From NCBI RefSeq assembly GCF_040939455.1, contig NC_134119.1, positions 68,000,890-68,064,889 of the forward strand: a stretch of 64,000 nt of DNA, given 5' to 3'. Each line of letters starts with the position of its first letter. The first letter of the stretch is position 1. Below, piece after piece: positions 38,431 to 60,600 of this stretch. Both the position numbers and the translations under genes were made by a program. The notes below the pieces were generated by a model, which saw nothing but the letters and a program-made list of their open reading frames with translations, was not told the DNA's origin and made no database searches. This DNA is from Microcebus murinus (lineage: Eukaryota > Chordata > Mammalia > Primates > Cheirogaleidae).

Positions 38431-38499
38431 TTCTATATTTAGGGGGCACTGGGAGATCTGGATTCTGAGAGCCCCAGGATGTGGGCGGGGCTATTTCCA

Positions 38500-38923
38500 G
38501 ACAGTCCGGCTCACTCTAGTGAACTACAATTCCCTTGTATCTGTTTGGCCTAGCACTCTTACGTCACTTCCGGACTTCCAGTCCTTTCCGCGTGCGCGCA
38601 GGGCACTGTGGGGGCCTCATCGCAGGCTACAGCAACCCCGCCCACTTCACCTCTCACCCCTTGCTGTCCCCGCGCGACAGAGGTGGCGCGTGGACTACGC
38701 CTCCCGGCGTGCGTCGCGCGTACCCGCCCCATGTGCCCTATTGATTTCTGGGAAACCGAGTCCAGCCGCCTTCCCGCCAGCCTTCACGGCACCGTACTCG
38801 GTATTTGAAATCCCGGCAAGCTCGGCGGCGCTTTAGCTCCGCCTTTCTCCTCCTCTGCTCGCGAGCCCCGCCCCAGCCCGCCCCGCCCCGCGCCGGGGCC
38901 GGAGCCGCAGCCCGAGCGGCGGG
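38500..38923 (+). promoter_or_regulatory. SCAF1: SCAF1 promoter and noncoding exon 1
   Basis: CpG-rich, TATA-less. Contains ACTACAATTCCC (38,523-38,534) and ACTACGCCTCCCGGCGTGC (38,694-38,712), both resembling the ZNF143/THAP11 motif, ETS-like ACTTCCGG (38,566) and GC boxes at about 38,866-38,890. The noncoding first exon is inferred to end at 38,923 before GTAAGA. A YY1-like AAGATGGCGGC (38,926-38,936) overlaps that donor. Confidence 0.65.
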
Positions 38924-39109
38924 GTAAGATGGCGGCGGCGGTCCGGGCCGCGGGGCTCGGGCCTATCTGGGTGGGCGGGGCGGAGTCGGGTCGCTAGTTG
39001 TCCCGGGGTCCTCCCCACACGCCGCGGGGCCTGGAGGGCTTAGCGGGGTGGTCTCGGGCCCGGCAGCGGCGGCGTAACCTAGCGCTGAGCGGGGGGCCTT
39101 CTCAGGGCC

Positions 39110-39880
39110 CTGGGACGCATCTTTGGGTTCCGGGGGGCGTCTATGGAGCGTCTCTGAGAAAACTGGGGCGTCCACAGGGCCTGGACTGAGCCTCTATCAT
39201 ATAGGTGGGCTGGATTGTATCTGTAGGCACTGTAGATCGTCTTTATGGGTTGACTGGAGGCTAGGGTCTGTTTAGAGGGTTCTGGGGCCATCTTGAGATA
39301 TGTCCCAGGGGTGAAGGAGGTCTGCAAGAGCTGAGGAGTATCTGCAGAGCCATCTCGAGCGCCTAGGGTATGTCTGTTAGGGATGGGAAGTGTCTACATG
39401 GGCTGGGCAGAGGATGCAGCTGGTCTACATAGGTCTGGTGGTCATTTCTCAGGCCTGAAAGTCTTTTAGAGCCACCTAGAGGGGTGGGATGTGCCCACTG
39501 AAGGAGGGAGCCAAATACTGAGATGTACTGAGAGGCATGAATGGGTCTTCAAGGTCTGGGGAGTGTCTAACATGGGTGACAGGAGGCTGGGGGCAGTTGG
39601 AAGGACCTGGAACCATCTAGGCGGCTTTGATGTGACTGCAAGAATGCAGTCTCTATGCCTGGAGCAAATTCGAATGCCTTTTGAGGCCAGATAAACGTGT
39701 GGAGAATAATACAGAAGAGAGTGTTGGAAATTTTGCCCAGCTCATATGTACTTGCCCTTCAGAAAGTAATTCAAATGAAAAATGTTTAAAAATTCTGCAT
39801 TACCCAGGGACTACAGAAAGAGTTAGAATTAGTCCACATTAGTCTGGGAGAGTCTGTAGGGTCATCTAGATTCATCTAAT
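39110..39880 (+). repeat. Degenerate minisatellite in SCAF1 intron 1
   Basis: The recurring core is GTCT, then GCAGAGCCATCT and GGGCTGGGG, with variable spacing near 36 nt. Related phrases reappear at 40,130-40,210 after the intervening transposon (GCATCTGCAGAGCC, GTGTGTCTGCAAAGCC), so the array probably once continued. Confidence 0.5.
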
Positions 39881-39884
39881 ACTG

Positions 39885-40130
39885 TGCTTTTCAAAATCTT
39901 TCGACCTTGATTTGCAATAAGAAATACAGTTTTCATTGAGACCCAGTCCATATCAACATACATATTTAACTAGTACCCAAGTCCCATGAATTGATATTTC
40001 CACTTACTACTTGTGTTGTACCATGAAAAACTTTCTGTTATGTTCTGTCTACTTTTTATAACAAACTCAAGCTATTTGTGAAGCAATAAACTGCTGTCAG
40101 ACCCTGCAGTTTGGGAAACACTGATCTAGA
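39885..40130. mobile_element. Probable DNA-transposon fragment inserted in the degenerate repeat
   Basis: GTGCTTTTCAAAATCTTTCG at the left and GTTTGGGAAACACTGATC at the right look like weak terminal inverted repeats around an A/T-rich interior. Confidence 0.4.
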
Positions 40131-40611
40131 CAGACTTAGCATCTGCAGAGCCTTCTTAAGAACTGAGGAACTGAGGGTGTGTCTGCAAAGCCTGGAGCAT
40201 GTCTAAATAAGCAAGCACACATCTTTGTACACTGCAGAGGGTTTAGGGATCTCTGAGTCTGTATTCAGCAGATGTTGATTAAGCTTCCGATATGTGACAG
40301 TCACTGTTCTAGGTGGCACTTTTTTTCCCCAGGAGGTGCTGGAGAGCACCTCCAGGGCTGGGAACCATCCACAAGGCCAAGGGTATTGAGGATTGGTAAG
40401 AGGCTGGGGTGTAAGAGACTATGAGGGCAGGGTGAATCTTTGGAAATTAGGGACTAGGCCAAGCTGGGAGGCTGAATGTGAAGCTTTAACATAGCTTGAA
40501 AATCTGTGGTGGGACAAAGAATAGGGCCAAGGTCTTTTCTTTGCAGTTATGCAGCAGGGGAAGTGAAGGAGACATGTACATAAAACCTGGTCCGTAAGAG
40601 CTATTGATGTG

Positions 40612-40937
40612 GCCGGGCGAGGTGGCTCACGCCTGTAATCCTAGCACTCTGGGAGGCCAAGGCGGGAGGATCGCTTGAGCTCAGAAGTTCGAAATCAGCC
40701 TGAGCAAGAGTGAGACCCCGTCTCTACTAAAAATAGAAGGAAATTAATTGGCCAACTAAAATATATATAGAAAAAATTAGCCGGGCATGGTGGGGCATGC
40801 CTGTAGTCCTAGCTACCCGGGAGGCTGAGGCAGAAGGATCGCTTGAGCCTAGGAGTTTGAGGTTGCTGTGAGCTAGGCTGACGCCACAGCACTTTAGCCC
40901 AGGCAACAGAGTGAGATTCTGTCTCAAAAAAAGAAAA
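40612..40937 (+). mobile_element. Full-length strepsirrhine Alu
   Basis: GGCCGGGCGAGGTGGCTCAC to CTGTCTCAAAAAAAG. AAGAGCTATTGATGT at about 40,597-40,611 and 40,937-40,951 is a 15-bp target-site duplication. Confidence 0.93.
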
Positions 40938-41957
40938 GAGCTATTGATGTAATTACTATTCATCTGTATTGAACACTTTGGGTGCGCTAAGTATGCGGCA
41001 GAAATCAGGTTTTCAATTCTCATGACCATTCTCTGAGATAGATCCGAATATTTTGTCCATTTATAGATAAACACACTGAGTTCTGCGTAGGGATGTTGAA
41101 GCTTTCTAGGAATTTCGAGATTGGGTGTTGTCTTCTGAGTAACAGATTTGACAGTCACAGGGAAGCTTACAGCTAAAATATTCATATTTTCTAAAGCCCT
41201 AACCAAGACATCCACCCATTTAAAGGATCTTTCAACCGCCTGACCTGGCAATCAAATCTAAGAATTTTCATGACGTTGCAAAGGCATTGGGCAGATAGGC
41301 GATGAGCAGATGCCTCCTATGAGGTTTGGGGGACAGCATGCCTTTCTGAAGCTTAGCATGTTCATTTCAAAATGGCATATTTGCTTTGTAGACCACTCCA
41401 TGATGATTCCATCTTATGTCTCTAAATGATATTTTGGGGATTCTCACCATCAAGGGCAATTGGTGCTCTAGGAAGTACATGTGGTGGCATTGAAGCCACC
41501 AGCAAACTGGTGCACGCGCCAGTTTGGGAAAGGTGGGTTTCTGGGACTGTGAAACACACTCTTTGAAATCACAATGCTATACAGAAAAATCTCAGTGTCA
41601 GGTTTGCGTTCTGTGAGGGCAGGGAACGAGGTCTCAAGGTTGGGTAGACTGTGGGGAAGCGATGGGAAGTGGGAGCAAGATGTTGAAACTGGAGGCTGGG
41701 GAGGCCTCCCTCTGACACATGAAGCAGCTGAAATCTGGAAAAAGGAAGAGCATTGCTCTGGTCCCTCTAGTGTCTGTGCTGGGCCTGGTACTCGCCCCAA
41801 GCACAGGGTGGATTGGGGTGAGGTGCAGGAGAGGAGGGGTGCTGAAGAGGACGCCGAGGGAGGCAATGTTGGGGCTCTTGAGGTCTTTATGTCCATCCCT
41901 TGCTCTCACCCCTTGGCCCCCACTCCAAACTCTCATGCCCTCAACCACCAGGTGACC

Positions 41958-53350
<11,393 letters not shown>

Positions 53351-53568
53351 GAGCCCTGGCCACCCCTTCCCCCGTCACCTCTTTGAAATTCTGGACATAT
53401 TTATGGCTCCACCTCCCCACTTCCCTCCCCCGTCAGTGGGATGACCGGGGGAGAGTTGCTGCGGGGAAGAGGAGAGCCCCCTGCCCCACCCAGTCCTGTG
53501 CCATCTCCCCTGCCCCCAAGCCTGGCCCCGTTGCCCCTCCCTTCTGTTCATGCCCTCTGCCCAATTTC

Positions 53569-53574
53569 ATTAAA
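53569..53574 (+). terminator. SCAF1: SCAF1 poly(A) signal ATTAAA
   Basis: Lies 219 nt after the SCAF1 stop in the 3' UTR (TTTCATTAAAGATTTC). ATTAAA is the commonest variant hexamer; cleavage is expected near 53,590. Confidence 0.8.
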
Positions 53575-54101
53575 GATTTCATGAAATGTTACCCCCAAGC
53601 CCCATGATTTTAGCTCTTTCTTTTCTGAGACAAGTTTGGGGAAGGACACCCAGGAGGCCTGGCTAATGTCTGAGGGTTGGAAGGAGGGGACCAGACTGTG
53701 ACTCGGGGTGACCGCATTGCCCTCTCTGGGCCTCAGTTTCCTTATCTGAAAAGTGGGTGTTGTGAGGATTAAACAAGACACAGGCAGGTGGAGCACTTAG
53801 AGCTGGTGTTGCTGACAGATAAAGTGGTGGTGACAGGGAGGTCAGGGTCCCAGGCCCCACCTGCTTAGTGTCTTCCAAGCTCAGGGCACCTGGGTGCTAC
53901 TTGGCTACCTTAGAATTGCTCCCAGAAGCAGGTCTTTGTCCCCCGTTGAGTTGGATTCAATTTTTAGCAGCCCTTTGAGGCTAGGGTGATCTAATCCACT
54001 TTCCTGAGAGGGAAACTGAGGCACAAAGCAGCAAGGGCTGCAGAGTGAGTCAGTCCCATCACTCAGAACTAAGGCCCATGATGGAAAAAAAATAAAGATT
54101 A

Positions 54102-54770
<669 letters not shown>

Positions 54771-55268
54771 AAAAATAAAGATTAAAAAAAAGAACTGAAG
54801 CCCAGCAAGAGGTGGCAGTGCCCAGAGTCACTGGGGCAGGCAGGTTTCCTGGACTCCAGAGGCCCTTTACAGCTGCCACATCCTGCCCCCACAGAGTGGG
54901 CAGAGGGAGCCCACAGCCTGGGCAGGAACAGGGACATTCACCCAAACTGTTTATAGACAGTGGCAATGCTGGAGCCATTCTGACAGGCTCTGACAGGTCT
55001 CCTGGTTTCCCACTTTGTTACCTTTGTATGTCAGTGTCTTGTTCTGTAAAATGGGGGTGACTATTACCTGTTCACCAGGTCTGTGGGAAGAGTAAGGAAC
55101 CCACCCAGCATCTGGTCCTCTTGCAGTGCCACCTGAGTTGTGGGTAGCTGCGCACATGGCTAAACTGATACCCTCCAAGCAGGAATAACCACCAGCTTAG
55201 GTCAGGCCTGGCCCAGGGACACCCAACACCAGACACACACACAAGTGGTGACCACAGCAGGAACCAGT

Positions 55269-55274
55269 TTTATT
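55269..55274 (-). terminator. IRF3: IRF3 poly(A) signal AATAAA
   Basis: TTTATT on the plus strand, 66 nt beyond the IRF3 stop, giving a very short 3' UTR, as I recall for IRF3. Confidence 0.85.
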
Positions 55275-55339
55275 GGTCAAGGATGAGTGTTGGGGGCCTG
55301 CAGCCATGAGGAGCAAAAAGCTCAGGCTGCCCCAGGGAC

Positions 55340-58300
55340 CTAGAAATCCATGTCCTCAACCAGGTCCTGTAGGTAGGCCTTGTATTGGTCGCAGGTGAGG
55401 GAGAGCGGGTGGCTGTTGGAAATGTGCAGGTCCACGGTGTTCTCCAGGGAGGAGGCACCCCCTGACCGGGCCATGTCCAACAGGGCCCTGAGGCACGTGG
55501 GAACCACCTGCAGGGGGAGGGGAACACAAGTCAGGGAAAATACCCAAGGACTGTCCACCATGGAGGGGAGGAATAGGGGCTGAGAAGACTACAACTTCCA
55601 GCAACCTCTGCTGTAAGGGTGGGCCAAGGGCTGCTGGGAGTTGTAGTTTTCCCTATATTCTTAAAGGCAGGAGGCCAGAGAAAGCTCCTAGGGCCAAGGT
55701 TGCAGGAAGGGTTCCTGGAAGGTAAGGCTGAACAGCTTGTGATGTGGACTCCTGGGAGCCATCGTCCCTCACAGAGGCTGCTGGGACTTGTAGTCCACCA
55801 ATGTCCACATGGTTTAGATAGTTCAAAACAGGCTTTGGAGGACCATGGGAAGGACACACAGAAGCTCCTGGGGATAAGGAACTGGTAAGTGCAGAGACAT
55901 TTTAGGGGCTTCTGGGAGTTCTAGTTTCCTCTTCTCTTCATAAGACCACCTGTCAGCCCCAGGGACCCAGGGCCACAGGCACCTTAACCATCACAAGCCT
56001 CTTGGTCCATGGCTGGTCCTGGGGCCATGGCTCCCCGATGCAGAACCAGAGGGTGTAGCGTGGTGAGCGACTGCCTCCTTCGATGAAGGTAATCAGATCT
56101 GGGGGGCCAGGAAGCTTAGTCAGAGATAGGAAAGAGACCCTCTATCCATCCCTCCCCCCCAAACCTGAGTAATAGCCCTGCTATCTCCCTTTACCTACGG
56201 CCTCTGCCACAATGACCAGGGGATTGCCTGTTTGGGAACTGTCCCTGTGGTTCTGTTTGTGTTCCTCCTCCCTCCAGGGGGCCTGGAAGGTTGCCCCCAA
56301 CCCCTACCCCAGAGCCACAGCACTCAGCATGGGACAGGCCCAGAGCAGGAGAGTCCCCCCTCGGGATGCTCAATGGCTCTGGACTAGAAAGTGGCTGACA
56401 TTTACTGCTCTTCAGCTCTCTCAGGCTGTGCTGTCCAATATGTAGCCATTAGCCACACGTGGATATTTCAACTTAAATTGTAAAATGAATAAAATGAAAA
56501 ACTCACCTTCTTGGTTGCCCTCACCTGAGTACTCAACAGCCACCTGTGGCTAGTGGCTTCCGTATGGGACAATGTAAATACAAATCATTTGCATCACTGC
56601 AAAATTTTATCGGACAGTGGAACCCTAAGGGACTCGCCTTTCTTGCTAGTTTGTCTGTCACCATAATTAACCATAATGACAGTGACAGTGGCAGCTGATT
56701 CCCTGAGCACCTTCTCTGTGCTGGGCCCTGTGGCTCACACCAGCTCTGGCAGGTAGGTAGAGAGAGGAGACTCTGCCTAGACTTGACAGGCTCGAAGCAG
56801 TCAAGTCCCTTGTCCCAGGTTACACAGCGAGCGGAGTGTAGGTCTGGATTCAATCCCAAACTTCCCCAGCCCAGAGTTCTTAACCCCCGTGCCCTGCTGC
56901 TTTCCACTCAGGCCTAAGCCCCTGCCTCACTCACCTGCCACGAAGGGCCCCAAGTTGAACACGCTTCCTTCCTTGTCCTTAGGGACCTCACCATCAGCCC
57001 CATGCCCACTGCTGGGGAGCAGCTCCTCGCCCATGGCCCAGTATGTGTGGCAGTGCCCCAGGCGCTGGGCCCAGAGCCACTGCCCGGCCCGCCGCAGAGC
57101 CAGCCCCCCGCCCAGGCAGCTGAGCACACGCCTCACGTAGCCCGTCACTCCCCTGTCTGTCAGGAACAGCCCAGGGTCTGGCAGTGTTATTGGCTGTCCA
57201 GGGAGCATGCTGTCTGCCACTTCGGACCCCACCAGCCGCAGGCCCCCTGGGCATGAGATGGTCTGCTGGAAAACTTGGCGGCCCCGGTAGAAGGCTGTCA
57301 CCTCAAACTCCCACTCTGAACAGCAGCAGTGGTGGTGAGAAGGGGGAGGAAGATGGAGAGAAAGAATGTGAGGGGCCTATTGCCGCAGCCTCAGCCCGCC
57401 TCAGCCCCTCCCAGCCCACAGCTGACGCTCACCTTCCTCTGGCACCAGCAGCAGCCTCAGCGGGTTTTCAGGGAGCTCCAGGTTTGGGCAGGGAGCGGGA
57501 CTGTCCAAGCTGGGGCTCAGCAAGAGCTGAGGGTGGGGCTCAGGGGCCACAGCGAGGCTTGGGGTCTGCCCGTTCGGGGCTGGGGCCAAGACCATGTTGT
57601 CCAGTAACTCCTCCAGCATGTCTTCCTGGAGAAAAAAAAAAGAAAAAAGAAGATGAGCATTTCAACAGCCTTTTCTAGAGACTTCATATAGACCAGGCCT
57701 TGTGCTCAGCGATGTGGAGGCACAGGTGTCATACCTGAGCTCTGCCCTCAAGGAGCTTCCAGTCTAGAGGGGGAGCTGGCAACGGGCACCAACAGCAAAA
57801 TACACAGTCTAATGGATGCCGGGTGCTGGGACGGCAGGGGAGTAGCTAACTCATGCCGAGGATCTGGCTCTATGCAAGCAAGACCTGGGCAGGGCAGGCT
57901 GGGCAAGATTTCAGAAGGGACATTTCTTTCCCTGTCACAGACATCAGCAAGATCAAGAAGAGGGAGTTTTGAGTTCCCAAGAGGCTGAGGGCATGTGCAA
58001 ATTGAGGAAAGCTATGAATCCTGAAAGGTGTGTTAAGGGCTTGAATGCCCAGTGAAAACTCTGAATTTTCTTCCTTAAAGGCTGGGAGCCATAGGCTGGG
58101 AACAGGGGAGAGACAGGGTCAGCTCTGGGTCAGGCAGAGGACAGACTGGAGGCCGGGGAGGAGGCTGGGGTGATGGTTGAGGGGGAGAGGAGGCGGCCTG
58201 AACAGGCCCATGGGGAAGGGGCAGAGGGTTGGGCACATTCTCACCTGGGTATCAGAGGTACTGCCTCCACCACTGGTCTCTGAAGAGGTGTCCAGCTGGG

Positions 58301-59427
58301 AAAAGTCCCCAACTCCTGCCAAGGAAGATGGTGAGCAGAGTAAGGGTGCTGAGAACCCTCAAGATCCCAGCGCTGCAGGCGAAGCCCCGCTCTGGCACAC
58401 CTGAAGTCACAAACTCATAGATTTTATGCGGGTCGTGAGGGTCCTTGCTCCGGTCCTCGGCTAAACGCACCACTTCCTTCCGGTTCAGGGCGGACCGGAA
58501 ATTCCTCTTCCAGGTTGGCAAGTCCGGCTTATCCTTCCCGGGAGTGTAGGCACCGCTGGCCTCGGCCCAGGCCTGGGGCAACAGTGGTGCCAGGATAATG
58601 AGGGACGATGACTTAGACCCCCATCCCTAAGGGCCTAACCCTGCCTCCTCTGGTTCTAACACCACCCTCTCTCCCTGGCAAGTTCTAACTCCGCAAGGTT
58701 CCATCTCCAAATTCTCTGCGCCCCAAGCTACCCCTCCTACCCTCCATCATCCCTCACCTCCAATTTCCAAAAACCTTTTCTAAGCCAGCCTTCCAGGTCC
58801 TACTTGGCATCTAACCCTGTCACCACCTGCCCCAGGACACCCTCCGTGATAACCCCAACCCCTCACACTCTGTTAACCACCACTGCTGTATTCTAATTTG
58901 GTAGTTAGTAACCCCAGATTTGGGGTTCTGAGTCTCGCCTTTAATGTTCCAAGAGCCACCCCCAGAATCCTACAACCAAGAGCGGGGGCTTCAGCTCCCC
59001 GCCCCCAGGATGCATTTCCTTGGCGTTCTAACACCACTTTTCGGTTCTATTCCCGGAACCCGGCTGTTCCAACCCTGCCTGCGCCCCTCCATCAGTCCAC
59101 CAATCCTGTTAGCCTCGGTCCGGGCCGTTCTGACTCCACCCACCAGCATTAGCGCGAGCCCGCCCCACGCGTGCTAACCCCGCCTTCTCGCCTCCCCTGA
59201 CCCCAGAGTCTTTCCGGCCCAGCCCGCTGCTCTGGGTTTCCCGCGCCCCGGGAAGTACGCACCTGGAAGATGCCGAAATCCTCCTGCTGAGCATCCTGCC
59301 GCAGGCCGTGCTTCCAAGGAATACGGAAGCGCGTGCGGCTCTCGTCCACCCAGGCCACGCCCTCCAGGTGCCCCATGTCCAGCTGCGACACCAGCCAGGG
59401 CAGGATCCGTGGCTTTGGGGTTGCCAT
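55340..59427 (-). CDS. IRF3: Interferon regulatory factor 3, complete coding region in 7 coding exons
   Basis: Minus-strand coding exons: 59427-59263, 58572-58401, 58315-58245, 57625-57433, 57315-56935, 56098-55983 and 55507-55340, encoding 421 residues. IRF3 is the latent cytosolic factor that TBK1 phosphorylates downstream of cGAS-STING, RIG-I/MAVS and TLR3/4; it then dimerises and activates type I interferon genes. The DNA-binding domain (1-111) keeps the five tryptophans at 11, 26, 38, 57 and 76. The IRF-association domain follows (about 190-385). The regulatory tail has S385/S386 and the pLxIS element LHIS (393-396), then S398, S402 and T404. Two changes stand out: position 405 is Cys where human has Ser, and a TAG replaces Gln422, removing the final six residues (QGPGES in human). 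The protein begins MATPKP. It is head to head with BCL2L12. Confidence 0.97.
55508..55982 (-). other. IRF3: IRF3 intron before the last exon, with repeated ACTACAAYTCCCAGCA-like motifs
   Basis: Four related 16-mers: ACTACAACTTCCAGCA (55,588, plus), TGCTGGGAGTTGTAGT (55,632), TGCTGGGACTTGTAGT (55,779) and TTCTGGGAGTTCTAGT (55,910), the latter three being the reverse complement. They resemble the ZNF143/THAP11 submotif. No SINE lies in this intron. Confidence 0.75.
56427..56625. mobile_element. MER-class hAT-type fragment
   Basis: GCTGTGCTGTCCAATATG, TAGCCATTAGCCACACGTG and CCACCTGTGGCTAGTGGC, then GGACAGTGG. Same family as the copies at 14.2-14.9 and 31.9-32.0 kb. Confidence 0.6.
56690..56870 (+). 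mobile_element. MIR-like element
   Basis: GAGCACCTTCTCTGTGCTGG, CCCAGGTTACACAGCGAG and GTCTGGATTCAATCCC in MIR order. Confidence 0.5.
57626..58244 (-). other. IRF3: IRF3 intron between exons encoding the DBD-IAD linker
   Basis: A 619-nt intron. On the sense strand its acceptor is preceded by a C/T stretch with ten consecutive T (A on the plus strand, 57,631-57,641). It contains an L2/MIR-like CCAGGCCTTGTGCTCAGCG patch near 57,690. No other feature. Confidence 0.55.
58573..59262 (-). other. IRF3: IRF3 intron between the two DNA-binding-domain exons
   Basis: A 690-nt intron with pyrimidine-rich unique sequence and repeated TTCTAACACCACC-like phrases (58,660, 59,028). No SINE is seen. Confidence 0.55.
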
Positions 59428-59435
59428 CGTTCCAC

Positions 59436-60164
59436 CTGCGCGCACAGGGCAGTTCCTGGGCGCAGGCAGCCTCCAGGGCTCTGTTGGCCTGGGGTATCCA
59501 CACCCAGACCTCTCTGTAATGGGCCATGGCGCAGGTCTTTCACCCATATTTTCCTGGGATACAAACAGGAAAGCTCCTCTTCCCATTCTCCCATCGTCCA
59601 GAGAGGTTCCCTAATCAGCGAGGACTCCCTCCCATAACCACTGTACACCGCCCCCCAGCGTCTTTCAGTGCCCACCGTCTACTCCCTCCCCCACATCAGT
59701 GAAAACAGGTAGCCCCACTTTCAGGGTAGAGCCCTCTCTCCCTAGTTATTTCGGTGCAGATGCTACTCACGCGTAAACCCCTACCTCCTGCACTCACCCA
59801 AGTGTAGACCCCCTTCCGCAGTTACCCCACAGAAGATCCCCCTACCCATTTCCAGCGTGGAACCTCCATCCACAATTCCCTCCCATCAGACAGCCTCCCT
59901 CCTCCAGGGCATGCCCCAACTTTTTAGAGTGAACTGCCTCCCATTTACAGAGTCCACCTTTCCCTCTCCTAGATCCCCTCAGTGTAGACGCTTCCTCTCT
60001 TCCTCCTCCCTCTCTACTTTTTCTACAGTTTGTCTATAGCCAACTCCAGGGCCGGCCATTGTAGCTCCGCCTGCTTCCCTTTTCGCTAGCAGCGCAGAAC
60101 CAGCTTTTCTCCCGTTCCTCACTTCCGAGCGCCACCAACTACCTCCCCGGCGCTTCTGCGTTAC
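59436..60164 (-). other. IRF3: IRF3 intron 1 (between leader exon and ATG exon)
   Basis: On the minus strand the donor is GTAACG just below 60,165 and the acceptor GCGCGCAG ends at 59,436. The leader exon is inferred. Plus-strand phrases CAGTGTAGACC / CCCTC with AGTGTAGACGC recur between 59,660 and 60,000, suggesting a decayed tandem repeat of about 30-40 nt. Confidence 0.5.
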
Positions 60165-60600
60165 CTACGGCGGAGAGGCGGGGCGCGCGGGGTGCTGGGG
60201 CCCACCCCTGTCTTTGAGATCCAGGTAGCTCTCAAACTCGAAGTTGAGCACCCCCCTTCCCGACGGCTGAGCTTTAGAGCGCTGGAGCCTTCTTTTCTAT
60301 CGATTTCTTGAAATACAAGCAACTTTATCACTCTTTGGGTGACAGATTCCTGCCCCAAAGGGGCGGTCCGCTGAGTCTGGACCATCCCCTCCTTATGCCC
60401 TTCTTCGGCTTTCCGGACACAGGAATGCTGGGAACGTCATATGCAAATTGGCCGTGCATCCAGCGCCCCGCCCCTCCTACGTTGGGGCGGTTACAAAACC
60501 GGCTCAGTGCGCAGGCGCGGGAAAGTCTAACTACTAAAGAAAAGTTTGTACGAGTGAAGGAGCGGGTGGAGGAGGCGGCGGCGGCGGGGCCCCAGGTCAG
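60165..60600. promoter_or_regulatory. Bidirectional IRF3/BCL2L12 promoter
   Basis: The IRF3 leader exon (minus, from 60,165) and BCL2L12 exon 1 (plus, ending 60,600 before GTGAGC) leave only a few hundred bases. A perfect octamer ATGCAAAT lies at 60,441-60,448, with a GC box-like GGGGCGG (60,484-60,490) and an inverted repeat CGGTTACAAAACCGG at 60,488-60,502. There is no TATA box. Start sites are not defined by sequence. Confidence 0.7.

Larger units (their letters stand above)
38924..41951 (+). other. SCAF1: SCAF1 intron 1
   Basis: The first 800 nt (39,100-39,880) hold degenerate phrases such as GTCTGCAGAGCCATCT, GGGTGTGTCTGCAAAGCC and GGTCTACATAGG at roughly 35-40-nt intervals. A DNA-transposon fragment follows at 39,885-40,130, then an Alu at 40,612-40,937 and a MIR-like patch near 40,970-41,090. 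No exon is seen before the acceptor at 41,950-41,951. Confidence 0.65.
56099..56934 (-). other. IRF3: IRF3 intron with MER and MIR fragments
   Basis: A hAT-type MER fragment (56,427-56,625) and a MIR-like element (56,690-56,870) occupy most of it. The remaining 300 nt are unique. Confidence 0.65.
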
